This document shows, piece by piece, positions 11,899-23,100 of a stretch of 64,000 nucleotides of DNA (position 1 is its first letter; every line of letters starts with the position of its first letter). The notes beneath the pieces were generated by a model. The model had not been told where the DNA came from, did not search any database, and saw nothing but the letters and a program-made list of their open reading frames with translations. This stretch comes from Rhyzopertha dominica (Eukaryota > Arthropoda > Insecta > Coleoptera > Bostrichidae): NCBI GenBank assembly GCA_025024175.1, contig QCXZ01000003.1:56810023-56874022 (forward strand). The letters are read 5' to 3'. Position numbers and translations under genes: made by a program.

Positions 11899-13631
11899 CA
11901 CGGTCGTTACAAAGTATGGAACCAGCAGGATATTTCAGCTTCTGTTCGACCGATTTTTCTGAAATTGCGCATGGGCCTATGGGTAATTATTAAAATTCAT
12001 TTTCTGATTTTTTTTCAACTCCGCGTCACCTCTCGTTTCTGAGATATGGGCGTAAGTTTTTTTTAACGGGGAGGGGGGGGTTCAAAAGGCATAACATTAA
12101 AAAGAATATTTTTCCTGATTTCAAAAATGTATCACACTTGTACAATTTATTGCTATTGAGTTGAGAAAAGTGTAAATATAATAATTGAGCCTGACAAAGG
12201 ACGAAAACAAAGAAAACAATTTTCTTTATCGCTAAAATGGACAAAAAAGCCAGGTATTACCATTTTTCATTGACTGGTGATAATTTTCGTCCAGCTTGAT
12301 CAGTTTATTGCGAATTCGGGTACCCTAAAAGTAAAAAAGAAAAACATGATTCCGTGAAAAATGCAGTATTTTTTAAATTTACGTTACAGAAAATGCTCAA
12401 AATGTTCCCCACTTACTTCCTGGCAGTAACACAGCCCTGAGAAAATGTTTTCTAATGTTCTTTGTAGCATATTTGGAGTTAAGTTCTGAATTTCTGCCCT
12501 GACTCGTCCGATCTTCTGCATTATGTGGCCAATCACCATAAATACGATTTTTCAGATACCCCCACAGGAAAAAATCAAGCGACGTCAGATCAGGGGACCG
12601 TGCTGGGCATTCTATCGCTCCGCGTCTACCAATCTATCTGTCCGAAAATATCGCATTCAAATATCCACGAATGTTGATTGCAAAATGGGGCGGTGCACTA
12701 TCTTGCTGAAACCATATCTGTTCAGGAGGACGCGCAGCATTTTCACCATTAGGGAACAGGCGAATAATTCTAGTATAATGTGTTTGCGCAAAACCTGCCG
12801 ATACTTGACCGCATTAAAATTTCCATCAATAAAAAAAGGCCCAATAATGTGCTCACCGATAATACCACACTAGATATTCACTTTCTGAGGGTGTTATGTG
12901 TAGACTTGTTCCATCCAATGTGGATTTGTGTCCGATCAATATCTGCAATTATGTCTATTCACATTAGCATTAAGGCAAAAATTTGCTTCATCAAAAAAAC
13001 ATAATCCAATTTAAAATGTTTCTACATATCTTCATCTATCATGTTCATAGCAGTTTCGCAAAATTCTATCCTACGATCGTAATCATCTTCGCTCAGTTCT
13101 TGTAATAAGTCATTTTTTCAAAATATTCTGAACAGATCTTCTGCTAAAATGGTGAGTGAAAGCACACTGTTGTACGGAACACTGGCGATTCTCTTGCACA
13201 TCTAAAAGGACATTCAAGCTACTTTCCTCACTCGTAGCAACCTTTCGACGTCTTGGTTTTTGACGATTTTTAACACCGCTGGTTTCGTCAAAACGTTAGA
13301 ATGTTTTAATAACTGTTGATCTGGCAATTGGTTCACGATTTTCATGAATTTCATTGTAAAGTGCAATTACTTCCGAATAACTTCGCCTTCTATCTCCATA
13401 ACCAATCATCATCAAAATTTTGTTGTCATCATGTTCAGTTAACTGAGGCATTGCAATTGCAAATAACAAAGTGAATGAAAATTATCACGACACTTGGAGT
13501 TTTTGTTCTTATTTAGCGATAACGAATATGGTTTTTATCCCGAAGTTTTTTGCAAGACCCAAGTTTTTTTTTTGCTCAATCAGAAGCAATAAATTGTATC
13601 CTGCTGGTTCCATACATTGTAACGACCCGTA
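11899..13631 (-). mobile_element. Mariner/IS630-type transposon, nearly complete
   Basis: A DNA transposon of about 1.73 kb with both ends visible. The left end, CACGGTCGTTACAAAGTATG then GAACCAGCAGGATA, matches the inverted right end (GGGTCGTTACAATGTATG, then GAACCAGCAGGATA) over about 32 bases. TA dinucleotides sit at both borders (11897-11898 and about 13631-13634), as expected for the Tc1/mariner superfamily. It encloses one minus-strand transposase gene, listed separately. Divergence between the two ends (a few substitutions) and the stops in the gene indicate an old insertion. Confidence 0.92.
12384..13451 (-). pseudogene. Mariner/IS630-type transposase, inactivated
   Basis: About 355 codons, start ATG at 13451 (MPQLTEHDDNKILMMIGYGD). 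The N-terminal helix-turn-helix region is of the DUF4817 type often found in arthropod mariner-like transposases. The catalytic DDE/D blocks are all present: FFDEANF near 12985, WFQQDSAPPHF near 12700, and SPDLTSLDFFLWG near 12590. If the last acidic residue is the D of LDFF, I count 40 residues between the second and third catalytic positions. The C-terminal region has the usual leucine-rich tail, ending HFEHFL at the stop (12384-12386). Inactivation: one frameshift near 13115 and in-frame stops at positions that are W or Q in relatives. Plus-strand ORFs at 12523-12873 and 12780-13004 are antisense shadows. Confidence 0.9.
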
Positions 13632-13753
13632 TATAATACATATAATAAAAATTATTTAAATGTGGAAGGTAGACGGACTGACTATTATGTATTATGACAC
13701 TAGGAGGTTATGGGAATAGCAGTCACTAGTAAAGAGAAAAACTCTTCAATTCA

Positions 13754-13791
13754 GCCAAGCTTTCGGAATGATTTTATTCCTTCTTCAGGGC
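13754..13791 (-). ncRNA. Hammerhead-ribozyme-like core
   Basis: Read on the minus strand: CTGAAGA (13788-13782), a stem GGAAT/ATTCC closed by a 6-nt loop, then GAAA (13764-13761). This is the conserved order of the hammerhead catalytic core (CUGANGA, stem II, GAAA). Stems I and III and the cleavage site were not confirmed, so this may be a degenerate retroelement tail rather than a working ribozyme. Confidence 0.4.
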
Positions 13792-16110
13792 GCTAAAAGA
13801 TTACACAATAAAAGGATACATTGTAGAAACATAACTTAAGAATAACTTACATTGAGTCGAGGTTAATATTGTGTATCTTTTTACTTTTGAAGATAACTGG
13901 TATTCTCTAATGATCTACTTATAGCATTCACCCGACTATTGGCGTTCCATCAAACATCATTCCGCGCGACTTTATTTGTCCTTTTCTGTTAGAATGAACT
14001 ACGTGTCCTGCATTTATATCTAGGAAATTTTGTATTGAGCATATGGGCAGCCTACAACAAGTAGGTTTGTTACGTTGTGTGTAAATACCTATTTTCCTAT
14101 CCGGTGTTCGATGAGTTTGAAACGTTGCATCCACCAAATCACACCTGAGCTGATCTCCTAAGCAGCAATCAAAACACATTTACACCTGAGCGCCAGTCAA
14201 AATACCTGGATAATCTTCAAACCGCTGTACTAAGCAACCAAGCTCACTGGCATTAAAACATAAGGTTGAATTTCCACTCGTACACAACACGGTACACGGT
14301 ATATACATTATACTTGCACGGACTGAAACCAGAACTACCGAGAAGCCCAGTAGTCCGACCAGCGTTACCAGATCTACGGATTATTCCGTATATCTACGGA
14401 TTTCAATATCATGTATGGAACTACGAATTTTTGTTTTCAAAATATACGGATTTTTCAACAAAAATAATATCGATGTAGTGACATCGATTTTTTAATATAT
14501 AAGGTAAATTCCATACCCGTTTTACTGCAGATGGTAATGTGTAGCTATCTTCGTACATTATCATATCGCCACCTAAAAGATAATAATTCTCTAGATTTAT
14601 AAATTTAGGGACTTAGAAAGATATTCGCCGCATGCATTTTGAATTTGTTGATACAGAGTTGCATGTATACGGTGACGACAAGGATGAGATATGTCTAAGA
14701 AACTCAAACTTTTGGTTTTACCTTATTCATTTACGTAGATTTGGTTTTATAATAAATAATATATATGTATATACTCGTGTCTACGGAATTTTTTGTTCGT
14801 CTACGGATANGTTCTATATCGGAAATCACATTTTTAGAAGATAATATTATAAATTTGTTAAACTTTTTCATATTTGTTAAAATTGCCAGGTAGGCGCCAC
14901 CTTCCTTATCTACCCTTACCTACCCTGAGGAGCCGCCACTGTTGCATCTTCAAATCACGTTTGCAGTATACGTCATCCATTTAATGCAATATTTGAGATT
15001 AGATGCTTTTCTTCTGCTTGCGTACGCCCATGGATATTTTCTTCGAACTACGTTCCTATGCTTCTGTACCTTATCTTCTTACTTTTTTTGAATATGATGG
15101 TCCGTTCTATATCTCGTAATGGTCTATACCAGTTAGTCGGAAGTGGATTTTGAAAGTGTAAGTACTTAGCTGCTATTCGCAAGTTGTGCCGATTATTGCG
15201 ACTATAGTCAATTGAGTGCTCTGGGAGCCCTATTTTGGTCATTGGGTTGTCATATTACATATTGGACGGCACACGAATTGGTTTTTTGGATTAAGCCGTC
15301 GACTTTGTGGTGACAGATACCCAGTTCACATTAACATTTATTCAAGAACCGCCTTGGAGCTAGGCGTAAGTTTTATTAAATAATTTTTGTTAATCTGCTT
15401 TAGCCATAGAAAAAAAAACTAAAGATAGAAGTGAATGTGTATCACTGTCTGTAACAGTCTAAAGTTGGTGGCGCCTCCCGTGGTGGGTGAACTAACAGCA
15501 AACTCACGCGATTTGAATGGCTGCCTCAAAATCCTTTGATTTTTATATATTATTTTCCGTATTCTTTGTAAATATTCACAGCAATAGTATTATTCAATGC
15601 CTTAGTTACACTATCAATTGTATAAATTACAACCTGCACAGCACTAACTTTTAAACAGTTTTTGTGCAACCCTAGATATGTTGTAATTGCGTTATATGCC
15701 TTAAATTTTACCCCGACGGGTACATTGCAATGTTGCGTGTACTACTNCAATTTACCATAGTAGTATATTAATGTTCATACTTGCGATAGTTTTTGCAATT
15801 ACAGTAATAAAAGTTGCAAAAAGGTTACAGCAATGAATAACACATGACATTTTTCTCGGTGTTTTGTAGCAATGCGNGTAAAACGTGTGTCATTTCTCTT
15901 ACTTATTTGGTATAATTCAGCATAAATAATAATAATCCTACATTTGAAGAAAATTAGTGTTTTACATTTGTTGAGTTGTTGCTGAAGGCGTAGAAGTTAC
16001 ACAGGGCAGGCGATACCACATGCAATGATGTTATTTCTATCCTTACAACGTTTGAGTTCGTTTTTGATGTTATATTTGTAGGTAATATGGAGCCTAATAC
16101 TCTGAAGGTA
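13792..16110. other. No recognisable gene; TACGGA-rich patch
   Basis: Between about 14365 and 14815 the word CTACGGA recurs in both halves, suggesting the ends of a small unidentified element, but no consistent terminal repeats could be drawn. ORFs at 13928-14179 (-), 14266-14478 (+), 14632-14844 (+) and 15048-15242 (-) are unrecognised. Single N bases occur at 14810, 15747 and 15879. Confidence 0.4.
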
Positions 16111-16302
16111 ATTGGGTGTGTTCACTATTTATAAAATATAAACTTTTATACATTAAAAAAGAGTACTTAATTATTTAAGTGTGTATCTGTATCCATAACG
16201 CTGCAAAAAATTTTTAACCAAGATAAATTGGTTACAACTTCTCAGTGCGCAACGTGGCAACAACGCAGTTTTAAGACACGCTCAGATTGACTAGGACTGG
16301 TT

Positions 16303-16327
16303 GTGACGTATCACCTCATGTAAACAA
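16303..16327 (+). promoter_or_regulatory. CRE/forkhead-like block in the transposon end
   Basis: TGACGTA followed 10 bases later by TGTAAACA, 90 bases upstream of the first ATG of the captured gene fragment. These resemble a CREB/ATF half-site and a forkhead site. The inverted copy at 17058-17082 faces inward from the other end. The same pairing occurs at 38854-38879, 39691-39719 and 63810-63833, so it is a conserved part of the terminal repeat and may serve as a promoter. Function is inferred. Confidence 0.45.
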
Positions 16328-16415
16328 GGTAGCGTCCGCTACTTTCCGTATTTCGTTTGCGTTATTGGTTATGTTTGAGAGTGTTCTCGTTTGTTTTTTT
16401 TATGAATTCAACAAT

Positions 16416-16899
16416 ATGTCGTCGGAATGCTTTGTTAAAGCGGCTTCGAATAATTTGTCGGCTGTAGATATGTTAACAGTCACCGAATTTATCAAGAGCG
16501 ACCCACGTTTTAATGCTGCCGAAATCAAAGGCGCTAAAGCAGCAGTATAAGTAATTAATAAAGCAGCTTAATCTGCAATTTAATACATTATGGATCATTG
16601 ATATTTTGAACGAAATGCATCTTTTGTCTAGTGCAAGTCGTGAGCAACACGGAGATGCAGCTATAGGTTATTTTCAGGTGAAGCGAGCAGGGCCTATATG
16701 TATACTGCAGTCCAAGATATGCCCGGAACACAAAGTTCGTGCAAAAAATTATGCAGTTACTCTAAGTCTCACAACAGTAAAATGTAGATTTTGTCTTGGT
16801 CATACCCCTTCTGGCTGCTTTAAACCATCTCCGTTTGCGTTCGTAGTCTCCGGGTACACTTACGAATATTTTGTTGAGACTATTGACGGATGTATTTGA
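16416..16899 (+). pseudogene. SWIM/YqaJ-type protein, N-terminal fragment
   Basis: Two pieces of a protein family common in hemipteran and other insect genomes, in which an N-terminal helical region and a SWIM-like CxC...CxH zinc finger precede a YqaJ-type nuclease. Piece one (16416-16550) reads MSSECFVKAAS, then LSAVDMLTVTEFIKSDPRFN and AAEIKGAKAA. Piece two (from about 16640) reads HGDAAIGYFQVKRAGPICIL, then CPEHKVRAKNYAVTLSL and a finger remnant KCRFC...SGCFK in which the last expected histidine is missing. The nuclease domain is absent. The gap between the pieces may be an intron or decay. The fragment sits inside a transposon with matching ends, so it is element cargo, not a host gene. 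Confidence 0.7.
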
Positions 16900-17253
16900 A
16901 ATTTGAACACTGGCACAAAGCACCATCTGCTGTTAGCTTCTGGTTTGTACATGCTTAAACATTCTCCCAGTTGTTAGGAGGAGTCCGTTAAAAGCAAGAA
17001 AACAACTCGTTTCACTCGGCACAATTAAAGGCACGTAGGTAACATAACCTATATTCTTTGTTTACATGGGGTGCTACGTCACACCGTCTCCATCCCGGGG
17101 CACTGCGTTTGTGTGGTCAAGTTTTATATTAGAACTTCAGAACGGTTTTTTTCAAAAACTGGTGCTAGAAAAATTTTGAAATTTTTAGGACGTAACAAGG
17201 GTGCTCCAAATATACACATGGCATGATTTCTAAAATATGTGAAAACACCCAAT

Positions 17254-18019
17254 TACTATTCGTAAGTTTCTCCAAACGGTAGTAAATAATAATCGCATAA
17301 CGAGTTGGTTCCTTCCTTCTAACCGCGACACAATGGCTCTTTTATCAGTTACATCTTCCCTGGCGAGTTTCTCCTGAAAGGGAGCATTATTCCATTATAT
17401 TTAGGACCATATTCTTTCAGAGCGCACCGTATTGCTTCTGACATTAAATTCTTTACGGCAGCACGGTTCGATACACAGCGAACTTAGCGTTTGATAAGAA
17501 AGCAAGACCGCTTTAATGTAAAAGATGGATATCGCCGCCTTTGAGACCTAAACAATCGCAAACGCGAGCCTGATTTATGTCCTGCAACTAGATCAGACAA
17601 TTGGTTCGGCTGTTATTATACACCTTCAAGAGAAGCAGTAGCTGATAAAACCAAATCGTTAGATTAAAAAAATCTACACCTATTTGTAAATAAGTTTATA
17701 AAGTTTGCTTTGGAAAATAAAAATGCACTGAAGTGAGAGTCACTGTTTGAATACCATATTCATTTAAAAGAGGCGTATGCACAGATTCGTGTCTCTACCG
17801 TGGTGTTAGAACAGTAAACCATGCAAATTGCTTTTTAACTCTATGAAGCCTTCAGTTATCTTCTGTAATAAAATGATTCGTTCTAGAGCATATGCGAATA
17901 AATGAATTTTTAACATAACTTTTTTTTTGATACTTTAAATCAAACTGAGAACTTCATATTAAGTTTTATGGTTTACGGTTAAATGCGATTAAAATTCTAT
18001 GTTCTGCATATTCTGATTG
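17254..18019. other. No recognisable gene
   Basis: Fairly even base composition around 17330-17580, AT-rich afterwards. Nothing recognised. Confidence 0.45.
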
Positions 18020-18330
18020 TTACGAGATGACAAGTGTTTAGCACCGGCTTCCGTTACTTATGGTATTCCACAGGGCTTTGTATTGAGGCCCCTTGTTTTT
18101 TTTTGTACACAATTTTCCTAATTCTTGCATTTAAGCTGAGGACTCTCAGATTATGTATTTTTTGGCATAAATTGTGTGCAGCGAGAAAATGATATTGTTA
18201 ACAGTGATTATAATTCTCTAAAAGTTATTCCTAGTTACGTCTAAAAGGACTCGGATGAATCAACACAACAGCAAAAAATATATTGATTTTATCAATGATT
18301 ATAAATTATACTTTGAATCTCATGTAAGAC
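18020..18330 (+). pseudogene. LINE reverse transcriptase scrap
   Basis: Short, heavily decayed fragment of a jockey-like non-LTR reverse transcriptase. The diagnostic piece is YGIPQGFVLRPLVFF (about 18058-18102), corresponding to the G(V/I)PQGSVLGPLLF block of RT domain 4/5. The preceding LLRDDKCLAPASVT fits the segment upstream of that block. The YADD box is not recoverable. No ends were found. Confidence 0.6.
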
Positions 18331-18549
18331 GCTTAATATCAAGAGCATTAGAAAAATAAAGTTACTATACTGCACGAGTGAGTCACAAGCTAATTTCGCT
18401 ATAAGTGTTTAGTTGCTGAATCTTTGTGGTGTCAATAAATAAACAAGTTTATTTTTTTATTACCTGCTTTTTTTAACAGCGACTTACAACACTGCCCTAA
18501 ATAAATTAATGAATGTAAACCAGAAATTATACAAGCAAATATCTTAAAG
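18331..18549. other. Short spacer before the Penelope-like element
   Basis: AT-rich, no coding motif. It may hold the 5' remnant of the Penelope-like element. Confidence 0.4.
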
Positions 18550-20018
18550 GAATAAGAACAGGAAATTATACGTTTTTAGGAATGTAAACCTAATATGACA
18601 TCTAAGGAAATGAAGGCTCTTAAGGATTTGAATACAGATAAGTCCATTATAGTTACTAGAACAGATAAAAATTCAGCCACAGTAATTTTAGATAGAACGG
18701 ATTATGAGAATAAAGTTAGAGAATTGTTAGATCAGAAAACATATCAAAAATTATCCCCAGATCCTACCTCAAAAATTTCCAAAATTACTAATGATCTTAT
18801 CAAAAGTTCAAATCTTTCGAATGAGAAGAAGTCTCTTTTAATTGTTTCCGATTGTAAGGTACCTACCTAAATTGTATGGTTTGCCCAAAATCCATAAAAC
18901 CAATGTCCCGTTAAGACGTTAAGATAGTCAGTACGACTGGCAGTCCTTGTTACAGATTGGCAAAATTTTGTGCTAAATATTTAAAACCTTATGTAGGAAA
19001 AACCAGTAGTTTTATCAAAAATTCTTCAGACTTTATTGATATTATAAAAGGTTTACGTACTTCAGAAGGTGATATTTTAGTTTGTTTTGACGTGGTTTCT
19101 TTATTTACGAAAGTACCCATCCCTGAAACAATAGATATCATCAAATCCAAGCTTCATAGCGATCCCCTAGGTGACACGATGGCCAGATTATCTGAACATT
19201 GTTTAAGATCTACTTATTTCATATGGAACGATAATTTTTATGAACAAAAATCAGGTTGTGCAATGGGTTCACCTCTAGGTCCTGTAGTAGGTAATTTGTT
19301 TATGGAAAATTTTGAACAGGTAGCGAGAAACAGATTTCAGTTTAAGCCAAAATGTTGGCATAGGTATGTACATGACACTTTTGGTAGGTTTTTAAATAAT
19401 TTGAACAGTCAAAATCCTGACATACAATTTACTATGGAATTAGAAAGCAATGGTATAGTTTATCTTTCTTGGATGTCAAAATTTACAGAGTAAACACTGG
19501 ACAGTTAGGACACAAGGTTTACAGACAACCAACACACACAGGCAGATATTTACATGCTACATCTCACCACCCTCCCTCTCAAAAGAATAGTCTTATAAGG
19601 ACGTTATTTGTTACAGCACAAAGATCTCAGACGAAAGTTCTTTACAAAAAGAAATATATCATCTTAAATCAGCGCTAGTGCATGAGAAATGGTTATAGCA
19701 ATAAGAATATTTGGTCAGTTTTTAATAAAAGTGCTCATCCAAATCAAGTAAATTCTCGTCCAGGACAAAGTAAATTGAAGTTGAGTTTGCCTTATGTACA
19801 AGGCATTTCGGAAAAATTAAAGAGGATGCTTNGAAAACACGATATTTTAGTTGTTGATAGTACATATAATAATTTAGATAATATTTTAAGTTCTACTAAA
19901 CATAAAGTACATTTAGAGAGTGATGGTGTTTACAAAATTACTTGTTCTTGCGGCAAGTGTTACATAGGTCAAACTAAAGGAAAAGTAGGTACGCGTTTGA
20001 AAGAACACATACGTGCTA
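18550..20018 (+). pseudogene. Penelope-like element RT and GIY-YIG, 5' part
   Basis: Body of a Penelope-like retroelement ORF. The first segment (18595-18866) has the N-terminal block LNTDKSIIVTRTDKNSATVI. Next come LYGLPKIHKTNVPLR, a frameshift, and the RT palm: FDVVSLFTKVP (motif A aspartate, near 19088), CAMGSPLGPVVGNLF (motif B, near 19259), and YVHDTF near 19365 where the family has YVDD, so a catalytic aspartate is lost. After a frameshift near 19490 the protein continues to the GIY-YIG endonuclease: GVYKITCSCGKCYIGQTKG (near 19926), then RLKEHIRA at the border. The ORF stops there only because a 12.8-kb element was inserted; its continuation starts at 32827. Several frameshifts make this copy dead. 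Confidence 0.93.
20010..20018. repeat. Left 9-bp target duplication, TACGTGCTA
   Basis: Identical to 32818-32826 on the far side of the inverted-repeat element. Deleting the element together with one copy of these nine bases restores the Penelope reading frame from KEHIRA into TRLQQVNKSS, so the insertion site is exact. Confidence 0.92.
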
Positions 20019-20149
20019 ACCGGTGTGAAAGCAGCAGCCAAAGATAGCAGCCAATTTTTCCGAAGTTACACGAATGGACATAGGCGTGCGTTACATACAA
20101 CGTATGTATTAATATTAAACGCGCCTGCAACGCTAATAATTAGAATCAT

Positions 20150-23100
20150 CACATTTATTTCAACGTCGTATTTGTTACGAAGATTATAAGTGACATCCCC
20201 TTCCGATGGGACCCAGGGAGCAAAACAACCCCGAAAATATTGTAAAAATTCATATCGCGGAAATCGCGCATACGAAATTATTCAAACTTACACATTTATT
20301 TTAGAACACCATATTCTACATAGTCTATGAGTAGCATCCCCTTCCAAATGGATCCAGGGGGTAAAACAACCCCGAAAACACTGAAAAAAATTATATCACG
20401 GAAACCGCGCATAGGAAATCATTTAAACCTATAAATTTATTTTAGAACAACATATTCTACATAGTGTATGAGTGACATCCCCTTCCGATGGGATCCAGGG
20501 GGTTAAACAACCCCGAAAACACTGAAAAAATACATATCACGGAAACCGCGCATAGGAAATCATTTAAACTTAGATATTTATTTTAGAACACCATATTCTA
20601 CATAGTGTATGAGTGGCATCCCCTTCTGATGGGATCCAGGGGGTTAAACAACCCCGAAAACACAGAAAAAATACATATCACGGAAACCGCGCATAGGAAA
20701 TCATTTAAACCTATAAATTTATTTTAGAACATCATATTCTACATAGTGTATAAGTGACATCCCCTTCCGATGGGATCCAGGGGGTTAAACAACCCCGAAA
20801 ACACTGAAAAAATACATATCACGGAAACCGCGCATAGGAAATCATTTAAACTTAGATATTTATTTTAGAACACCATATTCTACATAGTGTATGAGTGGCA
20901 TCCCCTTCTGATGGGATCCAGGGGGTTAAACAACCCCGAAAACACAGAAAAAATACATATCACGGAAACCGCGCATAGGAAATCATTTAAACTTAGATAA
21001 TTATTTTAGAACACCATATTCTACATAGTGTATAAGTGACATCCCCTTCCGATGGGATCCAGGGGCTTAAACAACCCCGAAAACACTGAAAAAATACATA
21101 TCACGGAAACCGCGCATAGGAAATCATTTAAACTTAGATATTTATTTTAGAATATCATATTCTACATAGTGTATAAGTGACATCCCCTTCCGATGGGATC
21201 CAGGGGGTTAAACAACCCCGAAAACACTGAAAAAATACATATCACGGAAACCGCGCATAGGAAATCATTTAAACTTAGATATTTATTTTAGAACATCATA
21301 TTCTACATAGTGTATGAGTGGCATCCCCTTCCCATGGGATCCATGGGGTTAAATAACCCCGAAAACACCAAAAAAATACATATCACGGAAACCGCGCATA
21401 GGAAATCATTTAAACTTAGATAATTATTTTAGAACACCATATTCTACATAGTGTATAAGTGACATCCCCTTCCGATGGGATCCAGGGGGTTAAACAACCC
21501 CGAAAACACTGAAAAAATTCACATCACGGAAGCAGCGCATAGGTAATCATTTAAACTTAGATATTTATTTTAGAACACCATATTCTACATAGTGTATGAG
21601 TGGCATCCCCTTCTGATGGGATCCAGGGGGTTAAACAACCCCGAAAACACAGAAAAAATACATATCACGGAAACCGCGCATAGGAAATCATTTAAACTTA
21701 GATAATTATTTTAGAACACCATATTCTACATAGTGTATAAGTGACATCCCCTTCCGATGGGATCCAGGGGCTTAAACAACCCCGAAAACACAGAAAAAAT
21801 ACATATCACGGAAACCGCGCATAGGAAATCATTTAAACTTAGATATTTATTTTAGAACACCATATTCTACATAGTGTATGAGTGGCATCCCCTTCCGACG
21901 GGATCCAGGGGGTTAAACAACCCCGAAAACACAGAACAAATACATATCACGGAAACCGCGCATAGGAAATCATTTAAACTTAGATATTTATTTTAGAACA
22001 TCATATTCTACATAGTGTATAAGTGACATCCCCTTCCGATGGGATCCAGGGGTTAAACAACCCCGAAAACACTGAAAAAATACATATCACGGAAACCGCG
22101 CATAGGAAATCATTTAAACTTAGATATTTATTTTAGAACATCATATTCTACATAGTGTAAGAGTGGCATCCCCTTCCGATGGGATCCAGGGGGTTAAACA
22201 ACCCCGAAAACACAGAAAAAATACATATCACGGAAACCGCGCATAGGAAATCATTTAAACTTAGATAATTATTTTAGAACACCATATTCTACATAGTGTA
22301 TAAGTGATATCCCCTTCCGATGGGATCCAGGGGGTTAAACAACCCCGAAAACACTGAAAAAATTCACATCACGGAAGCAGCGCATAGGAAATCATTTAAA
22401 CTTATAAATTTATTTTAGAACACCATATTCTACATAGTGTATGAGTGGCATCCCCTTCCGATGGGATCCAGGGGGTTAAACAACCCCGAAAACACAGAAA
22501 AATACATATCACGGAAACCGCGCATAGGAAATCATTTAAACTTAGATATTTATTTTAGAACACCATATTCTACATAGTGTATAAGTGACATCCCCTTCCG
22601 ATGGGATCCAGGGGCTTAAACAACCCCGAAAACACTGAAAAAATACATATCACGGAAACCGCGCCATAGGAAATCATTTAAACTTAGATATTTATTTTAG
22701 AACACCATATTCTACATAGTGTATGAGTGGCATCCCCTTCCGATGGGATCCAGGGGGTTAAACAACCCCGAAAACACAGAACAAATACATATCACGGAAA
22801 CCGCGCATAGGAAATCATTTAAACTTAGATATTTATTTTAGAACATCATATTCTACATAGTGTATGAGTGGCATCCCCTTCCGATGGGATCCAGGGGGTT
22901 AAACAACCCCGAAAACACAGAAAAAATACATATCACGGGAAACCGCGCATAGGAAATCATTTTAAACTTAGATATTTATTTTAGAACCTCATATTCTACA
23001 TAGTGTATAAGAGACATCCCCTTCCGATGGGATCCAGGGGGTTAAACAACCCCGAAAACACTGAAAAAATACATATCACGGAAACCGCGCATAGGAAATC

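Larger units (their letters stand above)
16111..17253 (+). mobile_element. DNA transposon carrying a SWIM/YqaJ-type gene fragment
   Basis: Element of about 1.14 kb with inverted ends. The left terminus ATTGGGTGTGTTCAC (16111) matches the complement of the right terminus (17239-17253). About 190 bases inward, both sides carry a second inverted block, GTGACGTA then CATGTAAACAA (16303-16327 and 17058-17082). The interior holds a gene fragment, listed separately. TA lies outside both ends, but the flanks give no longer duplication. The same terminal and subterminal blocks occur in the THAP element at 38682-39894 and its partial copy at 63679. A PHIS-group element such as ISL2EU, which is known to pair a transposase with a YqaJ-type protein, is one possibility; the superfamily is not settled. 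Confidence 0.75.

Noticed and set aside
12523..12873. 116-codon plus-strand ORF
   Set aside because: Antisense to the mariner-type transposase, whose catalytic blocks are on the minus strand.
14330..14830. hAT element bounded by CTACGGA repeats
   Set aside because: The recurring word is real but no matching terminal repeats or flanking duplication could be drawn.
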